Shown: positions 47,619-54,460 of the stretch, one piece after another
How positions within the stretch are numbered: the stretch's first letter is position 1
Layout of the letters: each line of letters starts with the position of its first letter
Assembly: GCF_015712065.1 (NCBI RefSeq)
Contig: NZ_JACFYZ010000003.1
Location: 1 to 64,000, forward strand
Reading direction: 5' to 3'
Source: Ectopseudomonas chengduensis
GTDB taxonomy: Bacteria > Pseudomonadota > Gammaproteobacteria > Pseudomonadales > Pseudomonadaceae
DNA: 64,000 nucleotides
The notes under the pieces: generated by a model
What the model was told of the DNA's origin: nothing
The model's input: only the letters and a program-made list of their open reading frames with translations
Databases searched by the model: none
Made by a program: the position numbers and the translations under genes

Positions 47619-48159
47619 TCTGTTCGCCTTCTGGCTGCGTGCAGTCGACAGTGCCCATGCACTGCTCGACTTCATGAGCGCTGGCGGCGTGGTGATGTGG
47701 GCGCTGGCAGTGCTCTGCGTGGTGTTCTGGACCCTGGTGTTCGAGCGCTTCTGGTACATGCGCAGGATTTTCCCGCGCTGGGTGCAGGAGCGTCGCGAGG
47801 CCTGGCAACAGGTGCTCGCCGATGACAACGGCAACTGGCAGCGCGCCGTGCGCCTGGCCTGGCTGGCGCAGGCGCGTCAGCAACTGGCGGCGCCGCTGCG
47901 CCTGGGCAAGACTCTGGTGGCGCTGTATCCGCTACTGGGCCTGCTTGGCACCGTGCTCGGCATGATCGCGGTGTTCGATGTGCTCGCCCTCAACGGCACC
48001 GGTAACCCACGCGGCATGGCCGCAGGCGTCTGGCAGGCGACCCTGCCGACCATGGCCGGCATGGTTCTGGCCATTCCTGGATTGTTCAGCCTGGCGCGCC
48101 TCGAACGCGAAGCCAGCCAGGCCATCGAGCGGCTGGCCGACCAGCTGCGTCACGACTGA
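47611..48159 (+). CDS. exbB: ExbB-type biopolymer transporter subunit (ExbB2)
   Basis: Proton-channel subunit that powers TonB, 182 residues with three hydrophobic segments: GGVVMWALAVLCVVFWTLVF, LVALYPLLGLLGTVLGMIAV and ATLPTMAGMVLAIPGLFSLA. The LLGTVxGM signature of the TolQ/ExbB family is present. I take GTG 47611 (MTDLFAFW) as the start, giving an 8-nt overlap with the ttpC-like gene; the longer reading has no support. Confidence 0.9.
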   Translation: MTDLFAFWLRAVDSAHALLDFMSAGGVVMWALAVLCVVFWTLVFERFWYMRRIFPRWVQERREAWQQVLADDNGNWQRAVRLAWLAQARQQLAAPLRLGKTLVALYPLLGLLGTVLGMIAVFDVLALNGTGNPRGMAAGVWQATLPTMAGMVLAIPGLFSLARLEREASQAIERLADQLRHD

Positions 48160-48170
48160 GATCGCCCAAC

Positions 48171-48581
48171 ATGAGAATGCGTCGTCACCACCAGCAGGAC
48201 GAAGACACCGGCATCGACCTCACGCCGATGCTCGACGTGGTCTTCATCATGCTGATCTTCTTCATCGTCACCAGCTCCTTTATCCGCGAGTCTGGCGTCG
48301 AGGTGCAGCGCCCGCAGGCGGAAACCGCCAGCCCGCAGGACAAGGGTAATATCCTTATCGCCGTGACTGCCGACGGGCAGATCTGGATGGACAAGCAGCC
48401 GGTGGACATTCGTAGCGTGCGCGCCCATGTCGAGCGCATGCGCGTCGACCAGCCGGAAGGCGCGGTGGTGGTGCAGGCCGATCAGGATGCGCGTACCGGC
48501 CTGGTCGTCCAGGTGATGGATCAGGCGCGTCTGGCCGGCGTGCAGGATGTCGCCCTGGCTGCCGGTAGCGGAGTCAACTGA
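48171..48581 (+). CDS. exbD: ExbD-type biopolymer transporter subunit (ExbD2)
   Basis: 136 residues: short basic cytoplasmic N-terminus, one transmembrane helix with the essential proton-carrying Asp (GIDLTPMLDVVFIMLIFFIV), and a periplasmic domain (NILIAVTADGQIWMDKQPVD). It overlaps tonB by one base (TGATG). Confidence 0.93.
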   Translation: MRMRRHHQQDEDTGIDLTPMLDVVFIMLIFFIVTSSFIRESGVEVQRPQAETASPQDKGNILIAVTADGQIWMDKQPVDIRSVRAHVERMRVDQPEGAVVVQADQDARTGLVVQVMDQARLAGVQDVALAAGSGVN

Positions 48582-49264
48582 TGCGCCTGCCGCTGTCTTT
48601 TCTCGGCGCCTGCCTGATGGCCTTGGGGCTGTTCGCCCTGATGCTGTACATGGTCGCGCCACCGAGCGCCAAGGTGAACCAGGACCCGGTCAGCGTGGCC
48701 AACTTCGTGCGCATGGACGGTAACGCCAGCGAGACCGCCAGCCGCACCCGTCAGCAGGCACCGCAGCCGCCGCAACCGCAGACGCCGCAGCCACCCACGC
48801 CGCCGACGCCGCAAACGGCCACGCCAAATGCCAACCTGCCGGCGCTGGATATCCAGCTGCCCAGCCTGGCCAGCGGTATTGCCGTCAACAGCGCGCCGGC
48901 TCCGAGTCTGTCCGGCCTTGCGCCGGGTGCTCCAGCGCCGACGCCACCGAGCGAGGCCGCCGAGTCCGGTGGGCAGATGGGTGGCATGGAGAGCGAAGTC
49001 ATGCCGCTCAACGACGTGCGCCCCGAGTACCCGCGTTACGCGCTGCAGCGTGGCATCGAAGGTTTCGTCAAACTGGCTTTCACCATCAATCGCTCCGGCA
49101 ACGTGGAGAACATCCGCGTGCTGGAGGCCAACCCGCGTAACGTCTTCGAGCGCGAAGCGCGCCGTGCTGCGTCTCGCTGGCGCTTCGCACCACGCACCGA
49201 GGGTGGCCTGGCGGTGGACCGCGAAGCGGTGAAAACCCTCTACTTCCGTCTGGAAAGGAGCTGA
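48581..49264 (+). CDS. tonB: TonB2-type energy transducer
   Basis: 227 residues: N-terminal anchor (FLGACLMALGLFALMLYMVA), a Pro/Gln/Thr-rich periplasm-spanning region (residues 50-90), and the C-terminal TonB domain (PEYPRYALQRGIEGFVKLAF, ASRWRFAPRTEGG). The C-terminal domain contacts TonB boxes of outer-membrane receptors. The anchor lacks the His that is essential in E. coli TonB, consistent with the TonB2 class. No TonB-dependent receptor gene lies in the window. Confidence 0.9.
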   Translation: MRLPLSFLGACLMALGLFALMLYMVAPPSAKVNQDPVSVANFVRMDGNASETASRTRQQAPQPPQPQTPQPPTPPTPQTATPNANLPALDIQLPSLASGIAVNSAPAPSLSGLAPGAPAPTPPSEAAESGGQMGGMESEVMPLNDVRPEYPRYALQRGIEGFVKLAFTINRSGNVENIRVLEANPRNVFEREARRAASRWRFAPRTEGGLAVDREAVKTLYFRLERS

Positions 49265-49266
49265 CC

Positions 49267-50364
49267 ATGTACCGTTGGTTGTTGCTCGTGATGCTCAGTG
49301 CTGCGGCCGTGCCTGGCATGGCCCAGCAGACTGTCGACCCGGCCGTGTTCAAGGCCCTGAACACGGCGCAGGTTGCGCAGCAGAAGGGCGACTATGCCGC
49401 TGCACGACGTGCGCTGGATGACGTCCAGGCCAAGAGCGGCAGCCTCGAAGAGGCACTGGTCTGGCGCAGCAAGGCCTACGTGGCCTGGTCTGCCGGCAAC
49501 AACGGCCAGGCCATCGACTGGCTGGACAAGGCCGTGCGCAGCGGCAAGCTCGACGAACAGATGCTCGCCAGCGAACGCCTCAACTTGGCCAAGCTCAACC
49601 TGGGCGAGCGCCGCTACGCCAGGGTCGTCGAGCTGCTGGCGCCGAATCAGGCCAGCGCCTCCGAGGAGGTGTTGCAGATGCTGGTGCAGGCCTATCAGGG
49701 CATGAACCAGCCGGCCAAGGCGTTGCCGCTGGCCGAGCGTTACGTGCAGGCCAATCCCAATGCCGATGACATCTGGCTGCAGTTTCTGGTGGGCGCCAAC
49801 GCCGACCTCAAGCGCTATGCCCAGGCCGAGCGCTGGCAGCGTCAGTTGCTGGCGCGCCAGCCGAACGATGCCAAGGGCTGGCGCCAACTGGCCGGTCTGC
49901 AGCAGATGGCCGGCAGCAACGACAAGGCGCTGGCGACCCTGCGTGCGGCGCACAGCAAGGGCCTGCGCTTCAGCGAGGCGGAACTGGACAACCTGGTACT
50001 GCTCGCCGGCGCTGCGGATCAGCCCTGGCAGGGTGCCAAGCTGCTCGCTGGCATGCTCGACAGCGGTCTGCTGGCCAATACCGCGGCTCGCCAGGAGCGT
50101 CTGGGCCTGTTCTGGTGGCAGGCGCGTGATCGTTCTGCCGCGGTGCGCGTGCTGCGTCCGTTGGCCGAACGCAGCGGCAACGGCAAGCACTGGCTGTACG
50201 TCGCTCAGCTGGAGCTGGAGCAGTCGCGCTGGCAGGCTGGGCTGGATGCGCTGGCGCGCGCCGAACGTGGCGGTGCCGAGCGGGCCAAGGTGCGCTCCTG
50301 GCGGCAGTGGGCGGAAAGTGAGCTGCGTTTCGAGCGAGAAAATAGGGTAGCCAGTCGCAGTTGA
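49267..50364 (+). CDS. Periplasmic TPR-repeat protein of the TonB2-type operon
   Basis: 365 residues with a signal peptide (MYRWLLLVMLSAAAVPGMAQ). The rest is helical, with repeated TPR-like pairs (NTAQVAQQKGDYAAARRALD, SKAYVAWSAGNNGQAIDWLD, LVQAYQGMNQPAKALPLAER, DARQ-poor linkers between). TPR proteins end TonB2 clusters in Vibrio and relatives and probably scaffold the complex. It starts 2 nt after tonB. Confidence 0.85.
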   Translation: MYRWLLLVMLSAAAVPGMAQQTVDPAVFKALNTAQVAQQKGDYAAARRALDDVQAKSGSLEEALVWRSKAYVAWSAGNNGQAIDWLDKAVRSGKLDEQMLASERLNLAKLNLGERRYARVVELLAPNQASASEEVLQMLVQAYQGMNQPAKALPLAERYVQANPNADDIWLQFLVGANADLKRYAQAERWQRQLLARQPNDAKGWRQLAGLQQMAGSNDKALATLRAAHSKGLRFSEAELDNLVLLAGAADQPWQGAKLLAGMLDSGLLANTAARQERLGLFWWQARDRSAAVRVLRPLAERSGNGKHWLYVAQLELEQSRWQAGLDALARAERGGAERAKVRSWRQWAESELRFERENRVASRS

Positions 50365-50390
50365 GTCGTTCTCGGTGCGTCGCGCGCACC

Positions 50391-50427
50391 AAGTAAAAAG
50401 CCAGACCTAGTGTCTGGCTTTTTACTT
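50391..50427 (+). terminator. Terminator of the TonB2-type operon
   Basis: AAGTAAAAAGCCAGAC and GTCTGGCTTTTTACTT form a perfect 16-bp stem around CTAGT. The T-run on the 3' arm makes it a terminator, and its symmetry lets it also work for minus-strand transcripts. Confidence 0.9.
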
Positions 50428-50463
50428 GGAGGTGTCGTTAGGCACGCTAGCGTATTGGCTTTT

Positions 50464-50556
50464 TGTAGGAGACGCGCCTCGCGGCGAATGGTGCTAACAC
50501 TGCAGATGTTTCTGGATGACCGCGACCGCTTCGCCCCGAGGCGGGGCTCCTACAGG
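50464..50556. repeat. Inverted pair of REP elements (REPIN-like)
   Basis: TGTAGGAG followed by GCGCCTCGCGGCGAA (from 50464) is mirrored by TTCGCCCCGAGGC followed by GGGGCTCCTACAGG (to 50556), about 50 nt apart. It sits between the TonB2-type operon and the convergent zinc operon. Confidence 0.75.
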
Positions 50557-50557
50557 C

Positions 50558-51079
50558 TCAGCTGTCGGGCAATTCGTAGGCGTAGATCTTGTCCGCTTCC
50601 ATCTGGTAACCGACCTCGGCCAGCTCGCTGCTGACATGCTCGGTTTTCAGCGGGCCTTCCACCCAGAAGGGCTGGTACAGCGCATCGAGCAGCACGCCGA
50701 GTTCGCTGGTGACATGGACGATCTGGTTCGAGGGCGGTGGCGGCACGTGGATGCAGGCGCCGAAGTAGGGCACCAGCAAAAACTCCACCACCCGGCCTTC
50801 GTCTGTCACATCCAACGGCACGATATAGCCGGGCAGTTTCACCTGCTGGCCATTGAGCTCCTTGACCACCGGGGCGGCCGGCGATTGCTGCATGGCGGCT
50901 GGGCCGGATTCGGCCAGGGCGTCGGCCAATTGCGAGAGGTCGTGGATCGGCGCGGGGTTGATGGCCTGCGGCGGAGCGTCCGGCGGAATCAGCTCCGACC
51001 AGGTGATTTCGCGCACATCGGCGGCGGCCAGCGGCAGGGCCAGCGTCAGCAGCAGGCTGGCGAGCAGGGGGCGGAACAT
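50558..51079 (-). CDS. DUF3299 family exported protein of the zinc operon
   Basis: 173 residues with a signal peptide (MFRPLLASLLLTLALPLAAA). The body has family motifs ITWSELIPPDAPP, VKLPGYIVPLD and FLLVPYFGACIHVPPPPSNQ, which include one Cys and one His that could bind metal. Homologues lie behind ABC transporters of the MacB type; the PAO1 counterpart, as I recall, is PA4066, induced by zinc shortage. It lies 52 nt after the permease gene, and that gap holds a strong inverted repeat. Confidence 0.82.
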   Translation of the reverse strand: MFRPLLASLLLTLALPLAAADVREITWSELIPPDAPPQAINPAPIHDLSQLADALAESGPAAMQQSPAAPVVKELNGQQVKLPGYIVPLDVTDEGRVVEFLLVPYFGACIHVPPPPSNQIVHVTSELGVLLDALYQPFWVEGPLKTEHVSSELAEVGYQMEADKIYAYELPDS

Positions 51080-51097
51080 GGATTACCTCTGTGCAGT

Positions 51098-51126
51098 GAT
51101 TCGCCTGCACAGTGTACAGGCGAATC
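51098..51126. repeat. 10-bp perfect inverted repeat inside the zinc operon
   Basis: GATTCGCCTG (51098-51107) and CAGGCGAATC (51117-51126) are separated by 9 nt. It fills the gap between the permease and DUF3299 genes. As RNA it would be a stable hairpin without a T-run, more like an mRNA stabiliser or processing site than a terminator. Confidence 0.7.
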
Positions 51127-51131
51127 GCACC

Positions 51132-52397
51132 TTACAGGCGTATCGACAGGCCATCGGCGAGTGACTGCCGATAGGCCCGCCAGGCCGGTACGCTGCCCAT
51201 CGCCACGGCGGCGGCGAGAATGCCGCCAAGCAGTTTCCATTCGTAACTCGACGGCGCATTGAGTGCCAGATACAGACCGTAATTGGCCTGGACGAAACCC
51301 TGGCTGCCGGCGATGCCCAGATAGAGCAGCGCGACACCGAAGGCCACGCCTGCCAGCGCCAGAGTGAAGGCCTCCAACACCAGCAGACTGGCGATATGCC
51401 AGGGGCGGGCGCCCACCGAGCGCAGAATGGCCATCTCCCGACGACGTTCGTTGAGGCTGGTGAGAATGGCCGTAAGCATACCGATCAGACCGGTCAGCAC
51501 GACGAACAGCGAGACCACGAACAGCGCCTGTTCGGCGGTGCCCATCAGGCTCCACAGCTCCTGCAGGGCGACACCCGGCAGGATGGCCAGCAGTGGTTCG
51601 CCACGGAACTCGTTGATCTCGCGCTGCAGGCTGAAGGTGGCGATCTTGCTGTTGAGACCGAGCATGAACGCGGTGATCTGTTTCGGCTGCAGGTCCATGG
51701 TGCGTGCCTGATCCGCGCTGATCTGCGCCGTGCCGCGTGCCGGCATGCCATTCTGCCAGTCGATATGCAGCGCCTCCATCCCGGCCAGGGAGATGTGCAG
51801 GGTGCGGTCCACCGGCGTACCGGTGCGTTCGAGGATGCCGACCACGGTGAACGGCTTGTCGTCATGCTTGACCAGGCTGATGGTAGCGACGCCGTGGGCC
51901 AGGACGATCTTCTCGCCGAGGCCGTAGCCCAGCGCCTGCGCCACCTCCGCGCCCAGAACCACCTCGAACGGGTCGTCGGCAAACTCGCGGCCCTGGGCCA
52001 GTTGCAGCGCCTGGCTGCGGGCGTAACGGTAGTGCTCGAAATAGGCAGTGCTGGTGCCCATTACCCGGTAACCGCGGTGCGAGTCGCCGAGGGAAATGGG
52101 GATGGCCCACTTCACCTGACGGTGGTTGGCGAAGTGCTCGAAACTGTCCCAGCGGATGTTGTTGGTGGCGTTGCCGATGCGAAACACCGAGTACAGCAGC
52201 AGGTTCACACTGCCCGAGCGGGCGCCAACGATCAGGTCGGTGCCGCTGATGGTGTTGGCGAAGCTGGCGCGCGCCTCGGTACGTACACGTTCCACGGCCA
52301 GCAGCAGGCACACCGACAGGGCGATGGCGAACACCGTGAGCAGGGCGGTGAAGCGACGGTTGGCCAGGCTGGCCAGGGCGATGCGGATCAGATGCAT
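51132..52397 (-). CDS. ABC transporter permease, FtsX/MacB type (zinc operon)
   Basis: 421 residues from the ATG at 52397. One N-terminal transmembrane helix (FTALLTVFAIALSVCLLLAV) is followed by a large periplasmic domain (residues 45-275) and three C-terminal helices (LFVVSLFVVLTGLIGMLTAI, ASLLVLEAFTLALAGVAFGV, and GGILAAAVAMGSVPAWRAYR). The FtsX motif LNERRREMAILRSVGARPWH is clear. This topology belongs to mechanotransmission ABC systems rather than classical importers. The upstream ATPase ends 1 nt before this start. Confidence 0.9.
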   Translation of the reverse strand: MHLIRIALASLANRRFTALLTVFAIALSVCLLLAVERVRTEARASFANTISGTDLIVGARSGSVNLLLYSVFRIGNATNNIRWDSFEHFANHRQVKWAIPISLGDSHRGYRVMGTSTAYFEHYRYARSQALQLAQGREFADDPFEVVLGAEVAQALGYGLGEKIVLAHGVATISLVKHDDKPFTVVGILERTGTPVDRTLHISLAGMEALHIDWQNGMPARGTAQISADQARTMDLQPKQITAFMLGLNSKIATFSLQREINEFRGEPLLAILPGVALQELWSLMGTAEQALFVVSLFVVLTGLIGMLTAILTSLNERRREMAILRSVGARPWHIASLLVLEAFTLALAGVAFGVALLYLGIAGSQGFVQANYGLYLALNAPSSYEWKLLGGILAAAVAMGSVPAWRAYRQSLADGLSIRL

Positions 52398-52398
52398 C

Positions 52399-53106
52399 TC
52401 AGGCCTCCTGGGGGCGAGTGGCACGATTGAGTTCGCCCAGCGACAGGCTGCGGTCGAACAGCGGCGCCAGACTCTGGTCGTGGCTGACGAACAGCAGGCT
52501 GGCGCCGGCGGCGCGGCATTCGGCGAACAATAGTTGCAGGAAGGCCTCGCGGGCGTCGAAGTCCAGTGCCGAGGTCGGCTCGTCGGCAATCACCAGTTCC
52601 GGCTGGCCGATCAGTGCACGCGCGGCGGCAACGCGTTGTTGCTGGCCGATGGACAGTTCGTCGGCGCGGCGGCCGAGCAGGTCGGTGCGCAGGTCGAGGT
52701 GATCGAGCAGCGCCGCGGCGGCTGCATCGACGCTGCCATGGCGCTGGCGCGCGCGTTCGGCGCGCAAGCGCGAGAAGCGGCAGGGCAGTTCGACGTTCTC
52801 GCGCACTGAGAGAAAGGGCAGCAGGTTGAACTGCTGGAAGATATAGCCGGTGTGATCGACACGGAAGCGGTCGCGGGCACCGGCCGAGAGCTGGCCCAGA
52901 TCCTGGCCGAGCAGGCGGATATGGCCGCTTTGCGCTCGCTGCACACCGCCGAGCAGGCCGAGCAGGGTGGTCTTGCCGCTGCCGCTGGGGCCCTTGAGAA
53001 ACAGGGTCTCGCCAGGCGCCAGGGTGAAATGGGGAATATCCAGCAACTGCGCCTGGCCAGGCCAGGCGAAGCCGAGATCGGCGAGTTCGATCAGAGGTTG
53101 GGTCAT
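52399..53106 (-). CDS. ABC transporter ATP-binding protein, LolD/MacB type (zinc operon)
   Basis: 235 residues from the ATG at 53106. Walker A GPSGSGKTTLLGLLGG (39 onward), Q-loop in GYIFQQFNLLPF, signature ELSIGQQQRVAAARAL, Walker B LVIADEPTSALD and a switch His in LFVSHDQSL are all present. It pairs with the FtsX-type permease immediately downstream. With the preceding His-rich DUF2796 gene it forms the zinc-starvation cluster I recall as PA4063-PA4066. Confidence 0.92.
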   Translation of the reverse strand: MTQPLIELADLGFAWPGQAQLLDIPHFTLAPGETLFLKGPSGSGKTTLLGLLGGVQRAQSGHIRLLGQDLGQLSAGARDRFRVDHTGYIFQQFNLLPFLSVRENVELPCRFSRLRAERARQRHGSVDAAAAALLDHLDLRTDLLGRRADELSIGQQQRVAAARALIGQPELVIADEPTSALDFDAREAFLQLLFAECRAAGASLLFVSHDQSLAPLFDRSLSLGELNRATRPQEA

Positions 53107-53200
53107 GGTTTCTTCGAATCGTCGTTCATGAAAAGCCGGGCATGGTGGCCTGATTGTCTGAGCCGAGCTCGCGGATGGCATTCACACCTGCGGAGCAGGT

Positions 53201-53324
53201 TTGTAGGAGGCGCTTTAGCGGCGAGCTTTTTCGCGGCTAAAACGGGTCACCACCTGGTCCTCCCACAAAACTGATGGGGTGGATGAAAAGAGCGTCAGCT
53301 ACGCGCCCCGATCCACCCTACGGC
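53201..53324. repeat. REP half-element and a GGGTGGAT/ATCCACCC repeat
   Basis: TTGTAGGAGGCGCTTTAGCG (from 53201) is a single REP-like unit with a GCGGCGAGC/ TCGCGGC hairpin. GGGTGGAT (53277-53284) and ATCCACCC (53311-53318) form a second palindromic repeat around a GC-rich centre. Both lie in the gap between the DUF2796 gene and the ATPase gene and contain no ORF I can support. Confidence 0.6.
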
Positions 53325-53325
53325 A

Positions 53326-53910
53326 TCAGAAAGACAGACGTGGCTGGGCTGGAGTCAGTTCCACGCCCTGTTGGCCGTTCGGGCCGATCAGTTGTACCTG
53401 AATCTTCTCGGTGGCGGGGAAGTGTTTGAACAGCTCGGCCAGATCCAGTTGTTTCAATTCGTTGGCCTTGGCGCATTCGAAGCGGTAGTGCGCATGAATG
53501 TCGCTGTGTTCACCTTCGTGCTTGTGATCGTGATGGTCATGCTTGTGGTCGTGCGCCTTGTCAGCGAACAGGGGGCTTTGCAGTTCGACTTCGGTGGCCT
53601 TGCAGTCGCCGCTGGTCAGGGCGAACAGGCTGATGGGCTGCTCCAGCTCGCGCTTGGCGGCCGCGACCTTGGCCTTGTCGGCATCGCTCTTGGCCGCATG
53701 TTCGAAGCCGACCAGGTTCATCGCCGGGCTTTCGAATTGCAGCTCCAGCAGGTTGCCGTCCAGCGCGGCATTGAGGCTGGCGACACCATGCTCGTGGGCA
53801 CCCAGGCTGTCGTGGGAGTGTTCGTGGTCGTGATCATGGCCGTGCTCATGAGCCTGGGCAGCGACCAGGGGCAACAGGGCGAAGGGCAGGGCGAGCAGCA
53901 GGTGGCGCAT
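53326..53910 (-). CDS. Histidine-rich DUF2796 periplasmic protein (ZrgA-like)
   Basis: 194 residues with a signal peptide (MRHLLLALPFALLPLVAAQA). Two stretches of alternating His/Asp/Glu/Lys, at residues 21-41 and about 118-142, are likely zinc-binding. The fold region includes HGVASLNAALDGNLLELQFE, and the C-terminus LIGPNGQQGVELTPAQPRLS. The family includes Vibrio ZrgA, implicated in zinc uptake, and the PAO1 gene I recall as PA4063. It is the first gene of the zinc operon, with a Zur-box candidate 28 nt before its ATG. Confidence 0.88.
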   Translation of the reverse strand: MRHLLLALPFALLPLVAAQAHEHGHDHDHEHSHDSLGAHEHGVASLNAALDGNLLELQFESPAMNLVGFEHAAKSDADKAKVAAAKRELEQPISLFALTSGDCKATEVELQSPLFADKAHDHKHDHHDHKHEGEHSDIHAHYRFECAKANELKQLDLAELFKHFPATEKIQVQLIGPNGQQGVELTPAQPRLSF

Positions 53911-53938
53911 GGTTATCTCCAGCGTAGGTGCGATTTGA

Positions 53939-53955
53939 TTGTTACGTTATAACAA
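53939..53955. promoter_or_regulatory. Zur-box candidate
   Basis: TTGTTACGTTATAACAA is a 17-bp palindrome (TTGTTA-N5-TAACAA). Its core GTTACGTTATAAC agrees with the gammaproteobacterial Zur core GTTATANTATAAC at 11 of 13 positions. The minus-strand TATAAC inside it is a plausible -10, so bound Zur would block the promoter of the His-rich gene. It also lies 69 nt before the divergent gene at 54024. Confidence 0.72.
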
Positions 53956-54023
53956 CTTTCGTGGCGAACTGGCCAGCCTGGCACTGCCGTGGGAGCATGT
54001 GAATTCCTGACTGGAGGCTGAAC

Positions 54024-54368
54024 ATGGTGCGAATACGTGGGCGCATTGGCGACTGGCCGGTGGACCTGACGCTGGAACTGGATGCTGAGGACTGGGCGCA
54101 ACTGGCGCAGCACGTGGCGGTTACGCCGGTCGCCAGTGTGGCCGCGCCGATTCCTGCGGCGGATGCGGGTGATGCATTGTGGCAGACCGCTTTGCAGTTG
54201 GTGCGTGAGGCGGGGCAGATCGAAGGGCCAAGGCTGATGGCACAGCTGGCTGCGCTGGCCGGTGGTGAAGCAGCAGGCAAGCGCTTGCTGGTGCGTCTGC
54301 GTCATTGCGAGCAGATCCGCATGGAAACCGGCGCGGATGCGCCGATCTATCACTGGGTGACGGAGTAG
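54024..54368 (+). CDS. Conserved-looking protein of unknown function
   Basis: 114 residues, ATG 54024, with GGAGG eight bases upstream. It begins MVRIRGRIGDWPVDLTLELD, has an Ala/Pro linker near residues 33-48, and ends with a helical domain (LVREAGQIEGPRLMAQLAAL, RLLVRLRHCEQIRMETG) that looks like a small DNA-binding or adaptor fold. No signal peptide or membrane segment. I do not recognise a family. It is divergent from the zinc operon and shares its regulatory gap, so zinc control is possible but unproven. Confidence 0.7.
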   Translation: MVRIRGRIGDWPVDLTLELDAEDWAQLAQHVAVTPVASVAAPIPAADAGDALWQTALQLVREAGQIEGPRLMAQLAALAGGEAAGKRLLVRLRHCEQIRMETGADAPIYHWVTE

Positions 54369-54379
54369 GCCGATTCGGT

Positions 54380-54437
54380 ATAGCCCGGCGGACTGTTCGC
54401 TTCGCTACGAGCGGCCGGCGTTCCGGTCCGCCCTACT
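54380..54437. repeat. REP-like palindrome
   Basis: GCCCGGCGGAC (from 54383) and GTCCGCCCTAC (to 54436) form an imperfect inverted repeat with inner CGGCCGGCG. It lies in the gap between convergent genes. Confidence 0.55.
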
Positions 54438-54460
54438 GCGAGCGAGATCCAACGCTGGGA

